64,000 bases of DNA from assembly GCF_024707105.1 (NCBI RefSeq), contig NZ_JANQAJ010000010.1, positions 1-64,000 on the forward strand, given 5' to 3'. This document shows, in pieces, positions 8,339-17,928 of the stretch. The first letter of the stretch is position 1, and each line of letters begins with the position of its first letter. The notes under the pieces are model-generated. The model ran no database searches and was not told the origin of the DNA. It was given only the letters and a program-made list of their open reading frames with translations. Both the position numbers and the translations under genes were made by a program. The stretch is from Devosia ginsengisoli. Lineage in GTDB: Bacteria > Pseudomonadota > Alphaproteobacteria > Rhizobiales > Devosiaceae.

Positions 8339-9430
8339 ATGTGGCAGCGGCGCGCATTCCTCAAGGCGGCCGGTGCAGGGTTTGCGGCGAGCCTGTTGCC
8401 GCGACAGGTGCTGGCGCTGGAGCGGAACGAGCTGGTGTTTGCCAGCGCGGTGCAGACGGCCAGCGGCGGCTATGGCGCGGTATTGCTGGGGGAGCGGGGG
8501 GACCTGATCGCCAGCATCGACCTGCCGGACCGGGGGCATGACATCACCATCAGCCGCGAGGCCGGGCGGGGCGTGGTGTTTGCGCGCCAGCCAGGGACAT
8601 TCGCGCTGGTGTTCGACCCTGACGGACGCGAGGCGCCTGTGACGCTGACCAGCGTTGCGGGGCGGCATTTCTATGGGCATGGCGTGTTCTCGCCGGATGG
8701 CAGGTTGCTCTATGCCACCGAGAGCGATTTCGAGGCGGCGCAGGGCGTCATCGGCATTTATGACGCGACGGATGGCTATAAGCGGGTGGGGGAATTTCCC
8801 ACCTATGGCACCGGCCCGCATGAAATGCTGCTGATGCCTGATGGCGTGACCTTCGTGGTCGCCAATGGCGGGATCGAGACGCATCCCGATTTCGGGCGTG
8901 CCGAGCTCAATATCGAAACCATGGACCCTTCGGTGGTGTTCGTGGATCGGCGCGACGGGCGGTTGGTGGGGCAATTGCGGCTGGAAGCGGGGCTACACCA
9001 GCTCTCCATCCGGCACATGGCGATCGACGGGCGCGGACGGGTGTGGTTCGGCTGCCAGTACAAGGGCGCGCCAAGCGACAGCCCGCAACTGGTGGGCTAT
9101 GCGACCATGGATGGCGCGATCGAGCTGGTGGAACTGCCGGCTGGTACGCTGGCCGACCTGCGCAATTATGTGGGTTCGGTGGCGGCCTCGGGTGATGGGG
9201 GCATGGTAGCAGTGTCATCGCCGGAGGGCGACCTGCTGGTGGCCATCGATACTGAGGGGAAGCGGCCGGTGCTGGTCGACACGTTGCGCAATGGCTGCGG
9301 GCTGGCGGCCGACGATGCCGGGTTCGTGGCGACCAGTGGCAATGGCGAAATGGTCGGTATTGCCGGGGCCGAACGGGAGGCGCGCAAGTTCGACTTCCTG
9401 TTCGACAATCATATGCTGCGGGTGGGGTAG
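8339..9430 (+). CDS. DUF1513 family Tat-exported beta-propeller-like protein
   Basis: Exported protein of 363 aa. The N-terminus MWQRRAFLKAAGAGFAASLL carries a twin-arginine motif (RRAFLK), so it is probably exported folded. The rest is rich in short repeated beta-type segments (GHDITISREAGRGVVFARQP, GHGVFSPDGRLLYATE, GPHEMLLMPDG), as in the DUF1513 family. It begins two bases after the stop of the second imelysin and closes the cassette. Its biochemical activity is unknown; the cassette context links it to imelysin function. Confidence 0.9.
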   Translation: MWQRRAFLKAAGAGFAASLLPRQVLALERNELVFASAVQTASGGYGAVLLGERGDLIASIDLPDRGHDITISREAGRGVVFARQPGTFALVFDPDGREAPVTLTSVAGRHFYGHGVFSPDGRLLYATESDFEAAQGVIGIYDATDGYKRVGEFPTYGTGPHEMLLMPDGVTFVVANGGIETHPDFGRAELNIETMDPSVVFVDRRDGRLVGQLRLEAGLHQLSIRHMAIDGRGRVWFGCQYKGAPSDSPQLVGYATMDGAIELVELPAGTLADLRNYVGSVAASGDGGMVAVSSPEGDLLVAIDTEGKRPVLVDTLRNGCGLAADDAGFVATSGNGEMVGIAGAEREARKFDFLFDNHMLRVG

Positions 9431-9586
9431 GCGGCTGCCTTCGGCATGTCCGGGGTGGCGAGTGCCCCCTGACTGCCACCAAAAATCCAAGTTCATGTCG
9501 AACCGGCAGGGGTTCGTTCGTCGTGTTTGCGAGGGTCAATGATTGACCAGCGAATGCGACGCGCGTCGCCGCCAGGGAGACACAGG

Positions 9587-10486
9587 ATGCGCAGAAGAAC
9601 TTTGCTCGCCGCAGCCGCTGCAACGCTTGCAGCGCCGGCCATGGCCCAGGCCGAAACCGGCAGTCAGGACAATACCGCCCCGACTACGCCGCAGACCGGC
9701 TATGTCGAGGTGAATGGCCTCAGCATGTATTACGAGCGCCATGGCAGCGGCGGCGTGCCGCTGGGGCTCCTGCATGGGGCGTTTGCCTCGATCCACAATT
9801 CGTTCGGCCCGCTGCTGCCGGCGCTGAGCGCTGGGCGCGAAGTCATCGGCTTTGATCTGCAGGCGCATGGCCGCACGGCCGATATCGAGCGGCCGCTACG
9901 GCTGGAAAGCCTCGCCGATGACGTGGTGGCAGCAATGGATGCGTTCGGCATCGAGCAGATCGACCTGCTGGGCTATTCGACCGGAGCGGCGATAGCGCTG
10001 CTGATCGCCGTGCAGCACCCCGAGCGCGTGCGCAAGCTGATACCGATGTCGGCCACATATCGGCTGGACGGGGTGCGGGCCGGGCTGATGGATGGCATGG
10101 GCGAAATGCAGCCTGCGATGCTGTATGGCACGCCATGGCATAGCGAATATCTGGCACTCAACCCCAGGCCGGATTTCGACGCGATGTTCTGGAAGAAGGC
10201 CGAGATGGACAAGAATATCAAGGACCTGAGCGATGAGCAGGTACAGGGGCTGACCCAGCCGGTGCTGATCATTGCTGGGGATTCGGACCTGCCGGCGCTC
10301 GACCACCTGGCGCGGTTCTTCCGCCCGGTGGGCGGGGACGTGTTTGGCGATACGCCGGCCGGCTTGCCGCGCTCTCAACTGGCGATCCTGCCGGGCGCCT
10401 CGCATATCACGACACCATACCAGGCCGAGGTGCTCGGGGTGATGGTCCCGGCCTTCCTGGACAAGGAAGCGGCACCGGCGGCTTGA
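9587..10486 (+). CDS. Alpha/beta hydrolase, exported
   Basis: Serine hydrolase of 299 aa with an arginine-rich signal (MRRRTLLAAAAATLAAPAMA). The triad is visible: nucleophile Ser131 in GYSTG, the Asp of GDSD (232-234) and His273 in GASHIT; HGAF near residue 58 would form the oxyanion hole. I chose the start at 9587 because AGGGAGA lies seven bases upstream and the signal peptide begins there; the frame is open 20 codons further. Substrate unknown. It stands alone between the imelysin cassette and the SnoaL/ABM pair. Confidence 0.88.
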   Translation: MRRRTLLAAAAATLAAPAMAQAETGSQDNTAPTTPQTGYVEVNGLSMYYERHGSGGVPLGLLHGAFASIHNSFGPLLPALSAGREVIGFDLQAHGRTADIERPLRLESLADDVVAAMDAFGIEQIDLLGYSTGAAIALLIAVQHPERVRKLIPMSATYRLDGVRAGLMDGMGEMQPAMLYGTPWHSEYLALNPRPDFDAMFWKKAEMDKNIKDLSDEQVQGLTQPVLIIAGDSDLPALDHLARFFRPVGGDVFGDTPAGLPRSQLAILPGASHITTPYQAEVLGVMVPAFLDKEAAPAA

Positions 10487-10518
10487 TTGCGGCGAAGCGG
10501 GGACCTTCGTTTTTCTCC

Positions 10519-10556
10519 ATTGCAAACAGGGATTCCCGCTTTCGCGGGAGTGACAT
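10519..10556. repeat. Type D repeat copy
   Basis: ATTGCAAACAGGGATTCCCG then CTTTCGCGGGAGTGACATC. It contains the palindrome TCCCGCTTTCGCGGGA and matches the type D arms at 23706-23774 and 35511-35607. It lies just upstream of the promoter at 10588. Confidence 0.6.
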
Positions 10557-10587
10557 CGGGGTGCGGGGAGGCTGGTTTTCTCATGGC

Positions 10588-10634
10588 TTGACTCTGGTAG
10601 ACAGATCTGTATGTTATATAGACAGACCTGTCTA
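10588..10634 (+). promoter_or_regulatory. Promoter with two TetR-type operators
   Basis: A -35 box TTGACT (10588-10593) and a -10 candidate TATGTT (10610-10615, 16-base spacer). Two inverted repeats overlap it: TAGACAGATCTGTATG at 10598-10613 and TAGACAGACCTGTCTA at 10619-10634, exactly 21 bases apart, i.e. on the same helix face. One covers the spacer and the other the start region, a classic repression layout. The second is a perfect TAGACAG-N2-CTGTCTA. No TetR gene is in the neighbourhood. Confidence 0.7.
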
Positions 10635-10650
10635 CCTAGAGGAGAAGATC

Positions 10651-11040
10651 ATGCAGGTGAATGACACGACTGAAATCATGCGCCGCTATAATCAGGCGTT
10701 TCTCGAACATGATCCCGCGATCCTCGAAGAGGTGATCGGGCCGGATTGCGTGATGGAGTCGATCCAGCCGGCGCCCGATGGCACGCGATATGAAGGCCAT
10801 GACGCGTGCCTCGCCTTCTGGGCGGCGATCATCGCGGACCCCGTGGCCTATTTCGATGTCGAGGACACGATGGTGGCGGGGGACCGTGCCGTGATCCGCT
10901 GGCGGTTCAATTTCGGCGATGGTGGCTCGGTGCGCGGGGTCAACCTGATGCGGGTTCGCGACGGCAGGATCGTCGAAGCACTGGGCTATGCGAAATCACC
11001 GGGCCAGGCGGCGCCGCTGCCTGATGTGGCCACGTCATAG
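10651..11040 (+). CDS. SnoaL-like / nuclear transport factor 2-fold protein
   Basis: A 129-aa protein of the NTF2-like fold. Family features are the N-terminal helix (MRRYNQAFLEHDPAILEEVI), the FEGHDA-type turn (YEGHDACLAFW) and a C-terminal sheet ending LMRVRDGRIVEALGY. GGAGAAG lies seven bases before ATG 10651. It is first in a two-gene unit with the ABM monooxygenase behind the twin-operator promoter. Members include small polyketide cyclases, isomerases and ligand-binding proteins; no specific reaction can be assigned. Confidence 0.85.
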   Translation: MQVNDTTEIMRRYNQAFLEHDPAILEEVIGPDCVMESIQPAPDGTRYEGHDACLAFWAAIIADPVAYFDVEDTMVAGDRAVIRWRFNFGDGGSVRGVNLMRVRDGRIVEALGYAKSPGQAAPLPDVATS

Positions 11041-11049
11041 GAGGAGACC

Positions 11050-11337
11050 ATGATCATCATTGCGGGCTACTCACGCTACAAGGACGCTATCGAGCGCGAC
11101 GCGGCGGTGGCGGCGTTTGCGGACATGGTGGGAAGGGCACGGCAGGCCGATGGCTGCATCGACATGGCGATCAGCGCCGACGCACTCGATCCGGAACGCT
11201 CTAACATTCTCGAATGCTGGCGCGATGAGCCGGCATGGAAGGCCTGGCGCAAGATAGCCAAAGCGCCGGGACTGAAGGTGCGAGCCACGGAAAACCAGGT
11301 GAATCTCTACCGGAGCGACGGGGCCGAGAGGCTGTGA
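11050..11337 (+). CDS. Antibiotic biosynthesis monooxygenase (ABM) domain protein
   Basis: A small 95-aa single-domain dimeric alpha/beta-barrel protein of the ABM/YgiN family: MIIIAGYSRYK opening strand, ADGCIDMAISADALDPERSN in the middle and the ILECWRDEPAWKAW segment typical of the family. AGGAGGAG sits just before the start, nine bases after the SnoaL stop, so the two are co-transcribed. ABM proteins oxidise quinols or aromatic compounds without cofactors, or act as dimeric scaffolds. With the operator-controlled promoter this suggests an inducible response to a small aromatic molecule; that is inference. Confidence 0.85.
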   Translation: MIIIAGYSRYKDAIERDAAVAAFADMVGRARQADGCIDMAISADALDPERSNILECWRDEPAWKAWRKIAKAPGLKVRATENQVNLYRSDGAERL

Positions 11338-11424
11338 AAAATGGTCTTCACCGGCGGGTCGACATGGCGGTGAAGACGGCCAATTGTATGGAGGCGCCGG
11401 AATCGGGGCGTGAGGAGATTGCGA

Positions 11425-12297
11425 ATGACGTTCCGGCTCGGCGGCTATGGCATCGACTATCAGGGTGACCCCGACGCCTATGTGCGGGCGCATGTGGCTT
11501 TCGGCTACAATGCCGCCTACATGCCCAATATCAGCCTCGACAACCGGGCGGAGATTGCCGGGCTCATCAAGGCCATGGCGGATGCCGATGTGGTCATCGC
11601 CGAGGGTGGCGCCTGGAAGAATCTCATCGCGCATGACGAAACGGTGCGGCAGGCCAATCTCGATTATGCCGTGCATCAACTGGCGCTGGCCGATGAACTG
11701 GGCGCGCGGGCCTGCGTGGCCTTTCACGGCACGGTCGGCCATGCGGGCGATCCATGGCAGTTGAGCGACAATTACGATTACGGGCCGCATCCGGACAATC
11801 AGAGCGAGGCGGGATTTCAGCGCGCGGTGGATACGGCGCGCTATGTCATCGACGCGGTGAAGCCGAAGCGGGCCAAGTTCTCGCTGGAAATGGTGCCGTG
11901 GCTGGTGACCGACACGCCGGAAAACTATCTCAAGCTGCTCAAGGCAATCGACCGGCCGCAATTCGGCGCCCATATCGATGCGGTCAACATGGTGATCACG
12001 CCGCGGTTCTATTTCAACAGTGGGCGCATGATCCGCGAGGCCTTTGCGCTGCTCGGGCCGTGGGTGGTCTCGTGCCATGCCAAGGATATCGTGCTGCAGG
12101 GTGGGCCAGGGACGATCTCGTTCCATCTCGACGAAGTGCCGCCCGGGGAGGGCAATCTCGATTACGCCGCCTATGTCACCGAGATTGCCCGGCTGGGGCG
12201 CGAGGTGCCGCTGATGCTCGAGCATTTCGACGTGCCGGGCTACCGGCGCGGGCTGGCGCATATCAAGAGCGTGCTGCGGGATACCGGGGTGGTCTAG
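11425..12297 (+). CDS. Sugar phosphate isomerase/epimerase-like TIM-barrel protein
   Basis: A 290-aa xylose-isomerase-like TIM-barrel protein. Candidate metal ligands lie at strand ends in the expected order: Glu in KFSLEMVPW, His/Asp in GAHIDAVNM, His in SCHAKDI and Glu in LMLEHFD. Start 11425 has GAGGAGA six bases upstream. Substrate unknown; family members act on inositol derivatives, hydroxypyruvate, tagatose or psicose. Its stop codon shares the palindrome CTAG with the stop of the convergent LysR gene. Confidence 0.85.
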   Translation: MTFRLGGYGIDYQGDPDAYVRAHVAFGYNAAYMPNISLDNRAEIAGLIKAMADADVVIAEGGAWKNLIAHDETVRQANLDYAVHQLALADELGARACVAFHGTVGHAGDPWQLSDNYDYGPHPDNQSEAGFQRAVDTARYVIDAVKPKRAKFSLEMVPWLVTDTPENYLKLLKAIDRPQFGAHIDAVNMVITPRFYFNSGRMIREAFALLGPWVVSCHAKDIVLQGGPGTISFHLDEVPPGEGNLDYAAYVTEIARLGREVPLMLEHFDVPGYRRGLAHIKSVLRDTGVV

Positions 12298-13184
12298 GCG
12301 CGGTAGCGCAGGGCGTCGAGCAGGGCGGTGAAGGCCGGGGAGGACTGGCGGCGGCTGGGATAATAGAGGTGGTAGCCGGTAAACAGCGGGCAGAATTCGG
12401 CCAGGGTTTCGACCAGTTCGCCGCTGTCCAGATAGGGCCGGGCCATGTCCTCGGGCACGCAGCCCAGGCCGTGGCCGGCCAGGGCGGCGGTGAGGATGGG
12501 GCGGGTGCTGTTGAAGGTGAGCTGGCCATCGACCCGGACATTGAGGCGCTGGCCGTCCTTGTCGAATTCCCAGGCATAGTGGCCGCCGGAGCTGGTGAGG
12601 CGCAGGTTGATACAATTATGCGCCGGCAGGTCCTGCGGGATGCGGGGCGCCGGATGGGTGGCGAAATAGGCCGGTGAGGCGACGACGGCCATGCGCCAGT
12701 CGGGACCGATACGGACGGCGATCATGTCACGGGCGACCAGTTCGCCGAGGCGGATGCCGGCATCGAAGCGGCCGGCGACGATGTCGGTGAGGGCGTTTTC
12801 GAGGCTGACTTCGACCCTGATATCGGGGAAATCGCGCAGGAAGCCATCGAGTCGGGGCCAGAGCACGGTGCGGAAGGCGTGTTCGGCGGCGTTGAGGCGG
12901 ATGGTGCCGGCCGGCTTGTCGCGCAGCTCGGTGAGGGCTTCGAGCTCGGCCGCCACTTCGTCGAAGCGCGGGGCGACCGAGAGCAGCAGACGCTCGCCGG
13001 CCTCGGTGGGCGCGACGCTGCGAGTGCTGCGGGCGAGGAGGCGGATGTCCAGGCGTTCCTCGAGCTTGCTGATGGTGCGGCTGAGGGCGGATTGGGAAAC
13101 GCCCAGGCGGGCCGCGGCCCGGGTGAAGCTGCGATCCCGCGCGACGGCGATGAAGGCGAGCAGGTCGCTGATGTTGTCGCGCAT
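12294..13184 (-). CDS. LysR-family transcriptional regulator
   Basis: A 296-aa regulator. The winged helix-turn-helix at residues 1-60 reads DLLAFIAVARDRSFTRAAA then LGVSQSALSRTISKLEERL. The C-terminal effector domain covers residues 90-290. It is divergent from the aldo-keto reductase at 13287 with 102 bases between, the usual layout for a LysR gene and its target. A direct repeat CATAAGC at 13203 and 13233 lies in that gap. Likely effector: a carbonyl compound or sugar handled by the reductases (inference). Confidence 0.92.
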   Translation of the reverse strand: MRDNISDLLAFIAVARDRSFTRAAARLGVSQSALSRTISKLEERLDIRLLARSTRSVAPTEAGERLLLSVAPRFDEVAAELEALTELRDKPAGTIRLNAAEHAFRTVLWPRLDGFLRDFPDIRVEVSLENALTDIVAGRFDAGIRLGELVARDMIAVRIGPDWRMAVVASPAYFATHPAPRIPQDLPAHNCINLRLTSSGGHYAWEFDKDGQRLNVRVDGQLTFNSTRPILTAALAGHGLGCVPEDMARPYLDSGELVETLAEFCPLFTGYHLYYPSRRQSSPAFTALLDALRYRA

Positions 13185-13202
13185 GGATTATTGCTTCCTG
13201 TG

Positions 13203-13239
13203 CATAAGCTCATGTCAATTCTGCCGTCTAATCATAAGC
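13203..13239. promoter_or_regulatory. Direct repeat in the LysR/AKR divergent promoter
   Basis: CATAAGC occurs at 13203-13209 and again at 13233-13239, 30 bases apart (about three helical turns), between the divergent lysR and aldo-keto reductase genes. It may be a LysR contact site. Weak evidence. Confidence 0.35.
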
Positions 13240-13286
13240 GGGAAGGCGCTTTAGGTTAAGGGCACGATTGCACAAGGAGACTGCCC

Positions 13287-14168
13287 GTGGCCGTGCCGAA
13301 CCTTACTCTCAACAATGGGGTGGAGATGCCGGCCCTGGGGCTGGGCGTGTTCCAGACGCCGCCCGAGGCCACGACCGAGGCGGTGCAGGAAGCGCTGAAG
13401 CGGGGCTATCGCCATATCGATACCGCTGCCGGCTATGGCAATGAGCGCGAGGTGGGCGAAGGCATTCGCCGCTCGGGCATTGCGCGGGGCGAGATCTTCA
13501 TCGAGACGAAAATCTGGATCAGCGACTATGGCTATGACGCCACGCTGCATGCCTTCGACAAGAGCACGCGCAAGCTGGGCGTGGAGCAGCTCGACCTGTT
13601 GCTGCTGCACCAGCCGCTGCCATCGGCATTCGAGCGGACGCTGGGGGCGTATCGGGCGCTGGAGACGCTGCTGGCGGACGGCAAAGTGCGGGCCATCGGG
13701 ATCAGCAATTTCATGCCCGAGCATATCGAGCGCTTCCTGCCAGAGGTGGCGGTCACGCCGGCTGTCAACCAGATCGAGGTTCACCCCTATTTCCAGCAGA
13801 AGGCGTTGCAGCGATTGAATGCGCAGCATGGTATCCTGACCCAGGCGTGGTCGCCGATCGGAGGGATCACCTTCTACAGGGGCAATGGCAGGAGCACGCT
13901 GGAAGATCCTGTGCTGCTCGACATCGCGCGGGCGCATGGGAAATCGGCGGCGCAGGTGATGCTGCGCTGGCATCTGCAGGAGGGGCGCTCGGTGATCCCG
14001 AAATCGGTCAGGGCCGAGCGTATCGCCGAGAATTTCGACGTGTTCGACTTCGCTCTGACCGACGAGCAGGTGGCCGCGATCGATGCGCTCGATACCGGGG
14101 TTCGCAGCGGGCCGGAGCCCGACAGCATCACCCTCGAGACCTATGGCAAGACGATTCCCGAAGCGTGA
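13287..14168 (+). CDS. Aldo/keto reductase, 2,5-diketo-D-gluconate reductase type
   Basis: A 293-aa NADPH-dependent AKR5-type reductase. The tetrad is visible: Asp in HIDTAAGYGNE, Tyr in the same stretch (GYGNE), Lys in IETKIW and His in LLLLHQPLP. GISNF and the C-terminal IPKSVRAERIAENFDVF form the cofactor pocket. It begins with GTG at 13287 preceded by AAGGAGA. It is transcribed away from lysR and followed ten bases later by a second aldo-keto reductase. Physiological carbonyl substrate unknown. Confidence 0.92.
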   Translation: MAVPNLTLNNGVEMPALGLGVFQTPPEATTEAVQEALKRGYRHIDTAAGYGNEREVGEGIRRSGIARGEIFIETKIWISDYGYDATLHAFDKSTRKLGVEQLDLLLLHQPLPSAFERTLGAYRALETLLADGKVRAIGISNFMPEHIERFLPEVAVTPAVNQIEVHPYFQQKALQRLNAQHGILTQAWSPIGGITFYRGNGRSTLEDPVLLDIARAHGKSAAQVMLRWHLQEGRSVIPKSVRAERIAENFDVFDFALTDEQVAAIDALDTGVRSGPEPDSITLETYGKTIPEA

Positions 14169-15164
<996 letters not shown>

Positions 15165-15169
15165 AATCC

Positions 15170-15202
15170 GGCACTGCGCGGGTGAAAACTCCGCGCAGTG
15201 CC
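15170..15202 (+). terminator. Hairpin after the aldo-keto reductase pair
   Basis: Perfect 12-base stem GGCACTGCGCGG / CCGCGCAGTGCC with a 9-base loop, six bases after the stop codon. No clean T tract follows (TGTTGGCATTGCTTTTG), so it may be a weak terminator or an mRNA-stabilising hairpin. Confidence 0.55.
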
Positions 15203-15308
15203 TGTTGGCATTGCTTTTGATCCCTCGCATTTGGTGGCGCGCCGCATTAAAAGGCGGACTAATTGACCCTTCGGGGCGGACACCGACGCTGAGTGGAGCT
15301 GAAAGCGA

Positions 15309-16478
15309 ATGATCATCGAACCCAAAATCCGCGGCTTCATCTGCACCACGGCGCATCCGACGGGCTGTGCCGCCAATGTGCAGCGGCAGATCGACCATGT
15401 CGTGGTGAAGGGGCCGGTGGAATCGGGGCGCAAGCGCGTGCTGGTGCTGGGTTGTTCGACAGGCTACGGGCTGGCCTCGCGCATCGTCACGACGTTTGGC
15501 GCCGGGGCCGATACGGTCGGTGTGTCGTTCGAAAAGGAACCGACCGAGATCAAGACCGCTTCGGCCGGCTGGTACAATAACCGAGCCTTCGAGAAGCGCG
15601 CCCGGGCGGCCGGCCGCATTGCGGTGACGGTCGAGGGGGATGCTTTTTCCGACGCGATCAAGGCCGAGACGGTGGGGCAGATTCGCGAGCATCTGGGGCA
15701 GGTGGACCTGGTGGTCTATAGCCTGGCCTCGCCTGTGCGTACCGACCCCAAGACTGGCGAAGTCTATCGCTCGGCGATCAAGCCGATGAATGCGGCGGTG
15801 AAGTCCAAGACGCTCAATACCGGCACGGGCGAAGTGTCCGAGGTGGAAATCCAGCCGGCAATGGCGGAAGAGGCCGAGGCCACCGTCAAGGTGATGGGCG
15901 GCGAGGACTGGGAGCTGTGGATCGCGGCGCTGGCGGAAGCGGGCGTGCTGGCGGACGGGTTCACGACGCTGAACTACACCTATCTCGGCAGTGAGCTGAC
16001 CTGGCCGATCTACCACAAGGGTACACTGGGCAGCGCCAAGGCGGATCTCGACCGGGCGGCCGGCGCCATCCGCGCACAATTCGGCGATGCGAGCGCCTAT
16101 GTCGTGGCGCTCAAGGCCGTGGTGACGCAGGCCAGTTCGGCCATTCCCGTCGTGCCGCTCTATGGCACGATGCTGCTGCAGGTGATGGACGATATGGGGC
16201 TGGGCGAGGGCTGCATCGAGCAGATCGACCGGCTGTTCCGCGTCAAGCTGCAGGCGCCGGTGGCGCTGGACGAGGCGCATCGCCTGCGGGTGGATGACTG
16301 GGAGCTGTCCAAGGCGGTGCAGGACGAGATGACACGGCGCTGGCCGCTGCTGTCCACCGAAACGCTGGGCAATTTGGCAGACCTGGAGAAGTACCGGGCC
16401 GAATTCCTGCGGCTGTTCGGCTTCGGGCTGAGCGGGGTGGATTATGGCGCGGACGTGGACCCGCGCGATATCGGCTAG
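15309..16478 (+). CDS. fabV: Enoyl-[acyl-carrier-protein] reductase FabV
   Basis: NADH-dependent enoyl-ACP/trans-2-enoyl-CoA reductase of 389 aa; it catalyses the last reduction of the fatty-acid elongation cycle. The opening MIIEPKIRGFICTTAHP is diagnostic. The cofactor site is LVLGCSTGYGLASRI. The FabV catalytic pair Tyr-x8-Lys is at Y235 and K244, the usual numbering. FabV enzymes are known to be poorly inhibited by triclosan. Spaced away from other genes with its own ribosome site (GGAG before the start); its stop shares CTAG with the convergent decarboxylase stop. Confidence 0.95.
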   Translation: MIIEPKIRGFICTTAHPTGCAANVQRQIDHVVVKGPVESGRKRVLVLGCSTGYGLASRIVTTFGAGADTVGVSFEKEPTEIKTASAGWYNNRAFEKRARAAGRIAVTVEGDAFSDAIKAETVGQIREHLGQVDLVVYSLASPVRTDPKTGEVYRSAIKPMNAAVKSKTLNTGTGEVSEVEIQPAMAEEAEATVKVMGGEDWELWIAALAEAGVLADGFTTLNYTYLGSELTWPIYHKGTLGSAKADLDRAAGAIRAQFGDASAYVVALKAVVTQASSAIPVVPLYGTMLLQVMDDMGLGEGCIEQIDRLFRVKLQAPVALDEAHRLRVDDWELSKAVQDEMTRRWPLLSTETLGNLADLEKYRAEFLRLFGFGLSGVDYGADVDPRDIG

Positions 16479-17884
16479 GGCTGTTCGCGGACCTGGCGCC
16501 AGGCGGCGATGATGGCGTCGGCGGAGCGGTCGATATCGGCTTCGGTGGTTTCCACCGAGGTGACCGAGATGCGCATGACCCAATCGCCGCGCCAGGAGGC
16601 GCCGGCGAGGTAGCAGGTGCCGCCCTCGACGGTACGGGCGATGACGGCCTCGGTCTGGGCTTTGCGGGCTGCGCTGTCGCCGGAGCCGAAACTGACGATG
16701 AGCTGGTTGATAACAGGTTCGGCGATGACCTTTATGCCCGGCTCGGCGGTCAGGCGGGTGGCGAAAAGCCGGGCGAGGCGACAATGGCGCTCGATCAGCT
16801 CGGCCATGCCCTGGCGGCCGAAAGCGCGCAGCAGCGCATAGACCGGAATGCCGCGGGCGCGGCGGGAGAGTTCGGGAACATAGTTGGAGGGAACGCGGTC
16901 ACCCTGTGCGATGGCGGGGAGGTAGCTGGCCCATTGCGACATGGCGCCGAGCAGGATGTTCTTGTCTCGAACGATGGCGAAGCCGCAATCATAGGGGGCC
17001 TGCAGCCATTTGTGGCCGTCGGTGACCCAACTGTCGCAGAGTTCGATGCCTGTTGTCAGCGCCTTATGGGACGGGGTGGCGCGGGCCCAGAGGCCGAAGG
17101 CGCCGTCGACATGGATCCAGGCATCGTGCGCCTTGCCGATGGCGACGATGTCGGCGAAGGGGTCGAAGGCGCCGGTATTGATCTGGCCGGCCTGGGCGAT
17201 GACGATTTTGGGGCCGGTGAGGCCCGAGATCGCAGCTTCGAGGGCGGCGGGACGCATGCGGCCCAACTCATCGGTCTCGATGGTGATGACGCGCTTGCGG
17301 CCGAAGCCGATCAGTTGCAGGGACGAATAGAGCGAGGAATGGGCGTCGGCGCCGATCAGGACATGGACCGGCGGCGCGCCGAACAGGCCATCTTCGTCGG
17401 GGTCCCAGCCAGCGGCACGCAGGGTGCCGGTGCGGGCGGCGGCGAGGCAGGTGCCATTGGCGACCGTCGCGCCGGTGGTAAAGCCGATCCCGCTGTCGCG
17501 GGGCAGGTCGAGCATGTCGAGCAGCCAGGTTTCGGCCACTTCCTCGATGGCCGCCGCGGCTGGCGAGGTGGACTGGTAGCCGGCATTCTGGCCCCAGGCG
17601 CTGACCAGCAGATCGGCCGCCACGCCGACGGGGTGGGAGGCGCCCATGACCCAGGCGAAGAAACGCGGGCCGGTCGTGGGCATCAGTCCGGGTTCGGCCA
17701 GGGTGGCCAATTCGTCGAGGATGGCGGCAGGGTCGGAGCCGGCTTCCGGCAGTGGCGCGGCAAAGCGTTCGCGCATGGCATGGTAGTCGAGCAGCGGCCG
17801 GGCGGGCGCGCCGTCCAGACCCGATCTGTAGCGGGTGGCGCTGGCGACGGCGCGTGTGAGCAGATGCTCGATATCGAGACTCAT
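16475..17884 (-). CDS. Pyridoxal-dependent decarboxylase (group II, aromatic-L-amino-acid type)
   Basis: PLP enzyme of 469 aa. The cofactor Lys is K292 in VTDGHKWLQAPYDCG; the upstream HVDGAFGLW holds the PLP-binding Asp. GFTTGATVANGTCLAAAR binds phosphate. The family decarboxylates aromatic amino acids, glutamate or diaminobutyrate; some members are aldehyde synthases. Substrate is not decided by what I can read. It ends tail-to-tail with fabV, the two stops overlapping. The LacI regulator lies 44 bases upstream on the same strand but belongs with the thu genes. Confidence 0.92.
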   Translation of the reverse strand: MSLDIEHLLTRAVASATRYRSGLDGAPARPLLDYHAMRERFAAPLPEAGSDPAAILDELATLAEPGLMPTTGPRFFAWVMGASHPVGVAADLLVSAWGQNAGYQSTSPAAAAIEEVAETWLLDMLDLPRDSGIGFTTGATVANGTCLAAARTGTLRAAGWDPDEDGLFGAPPVHVLIGADAHSSLYSSLQLIGFGRKRVITIETDELGRMRPAALEAAISGLTGPKIVIAQAGQINTGAFDPFADIVAIGKAHDAWIHVDGAFGLWARATPSHKALTTGIELCDSWVTDGHKWLQAPYDCGFAIVRDKNILLGAMSQWASYLPAIAQGDRVPSNYVPELSRRARGIPVYALLRAFGRQGMAELIERHCRLARLFATRLTAEPGIKVIAEPVINQLIVSFGSGDSAARKAQTEAVIARTVEGGTCYLAGASWRGDWVMRISVTSVETTEADIDRSADAIIAAWRQVREQP

Positions 17885-17928
17885 TGAACCCTCCCGGCTG
17901 GTGCCGGGTCTATAGCCGATTTGTCCGT

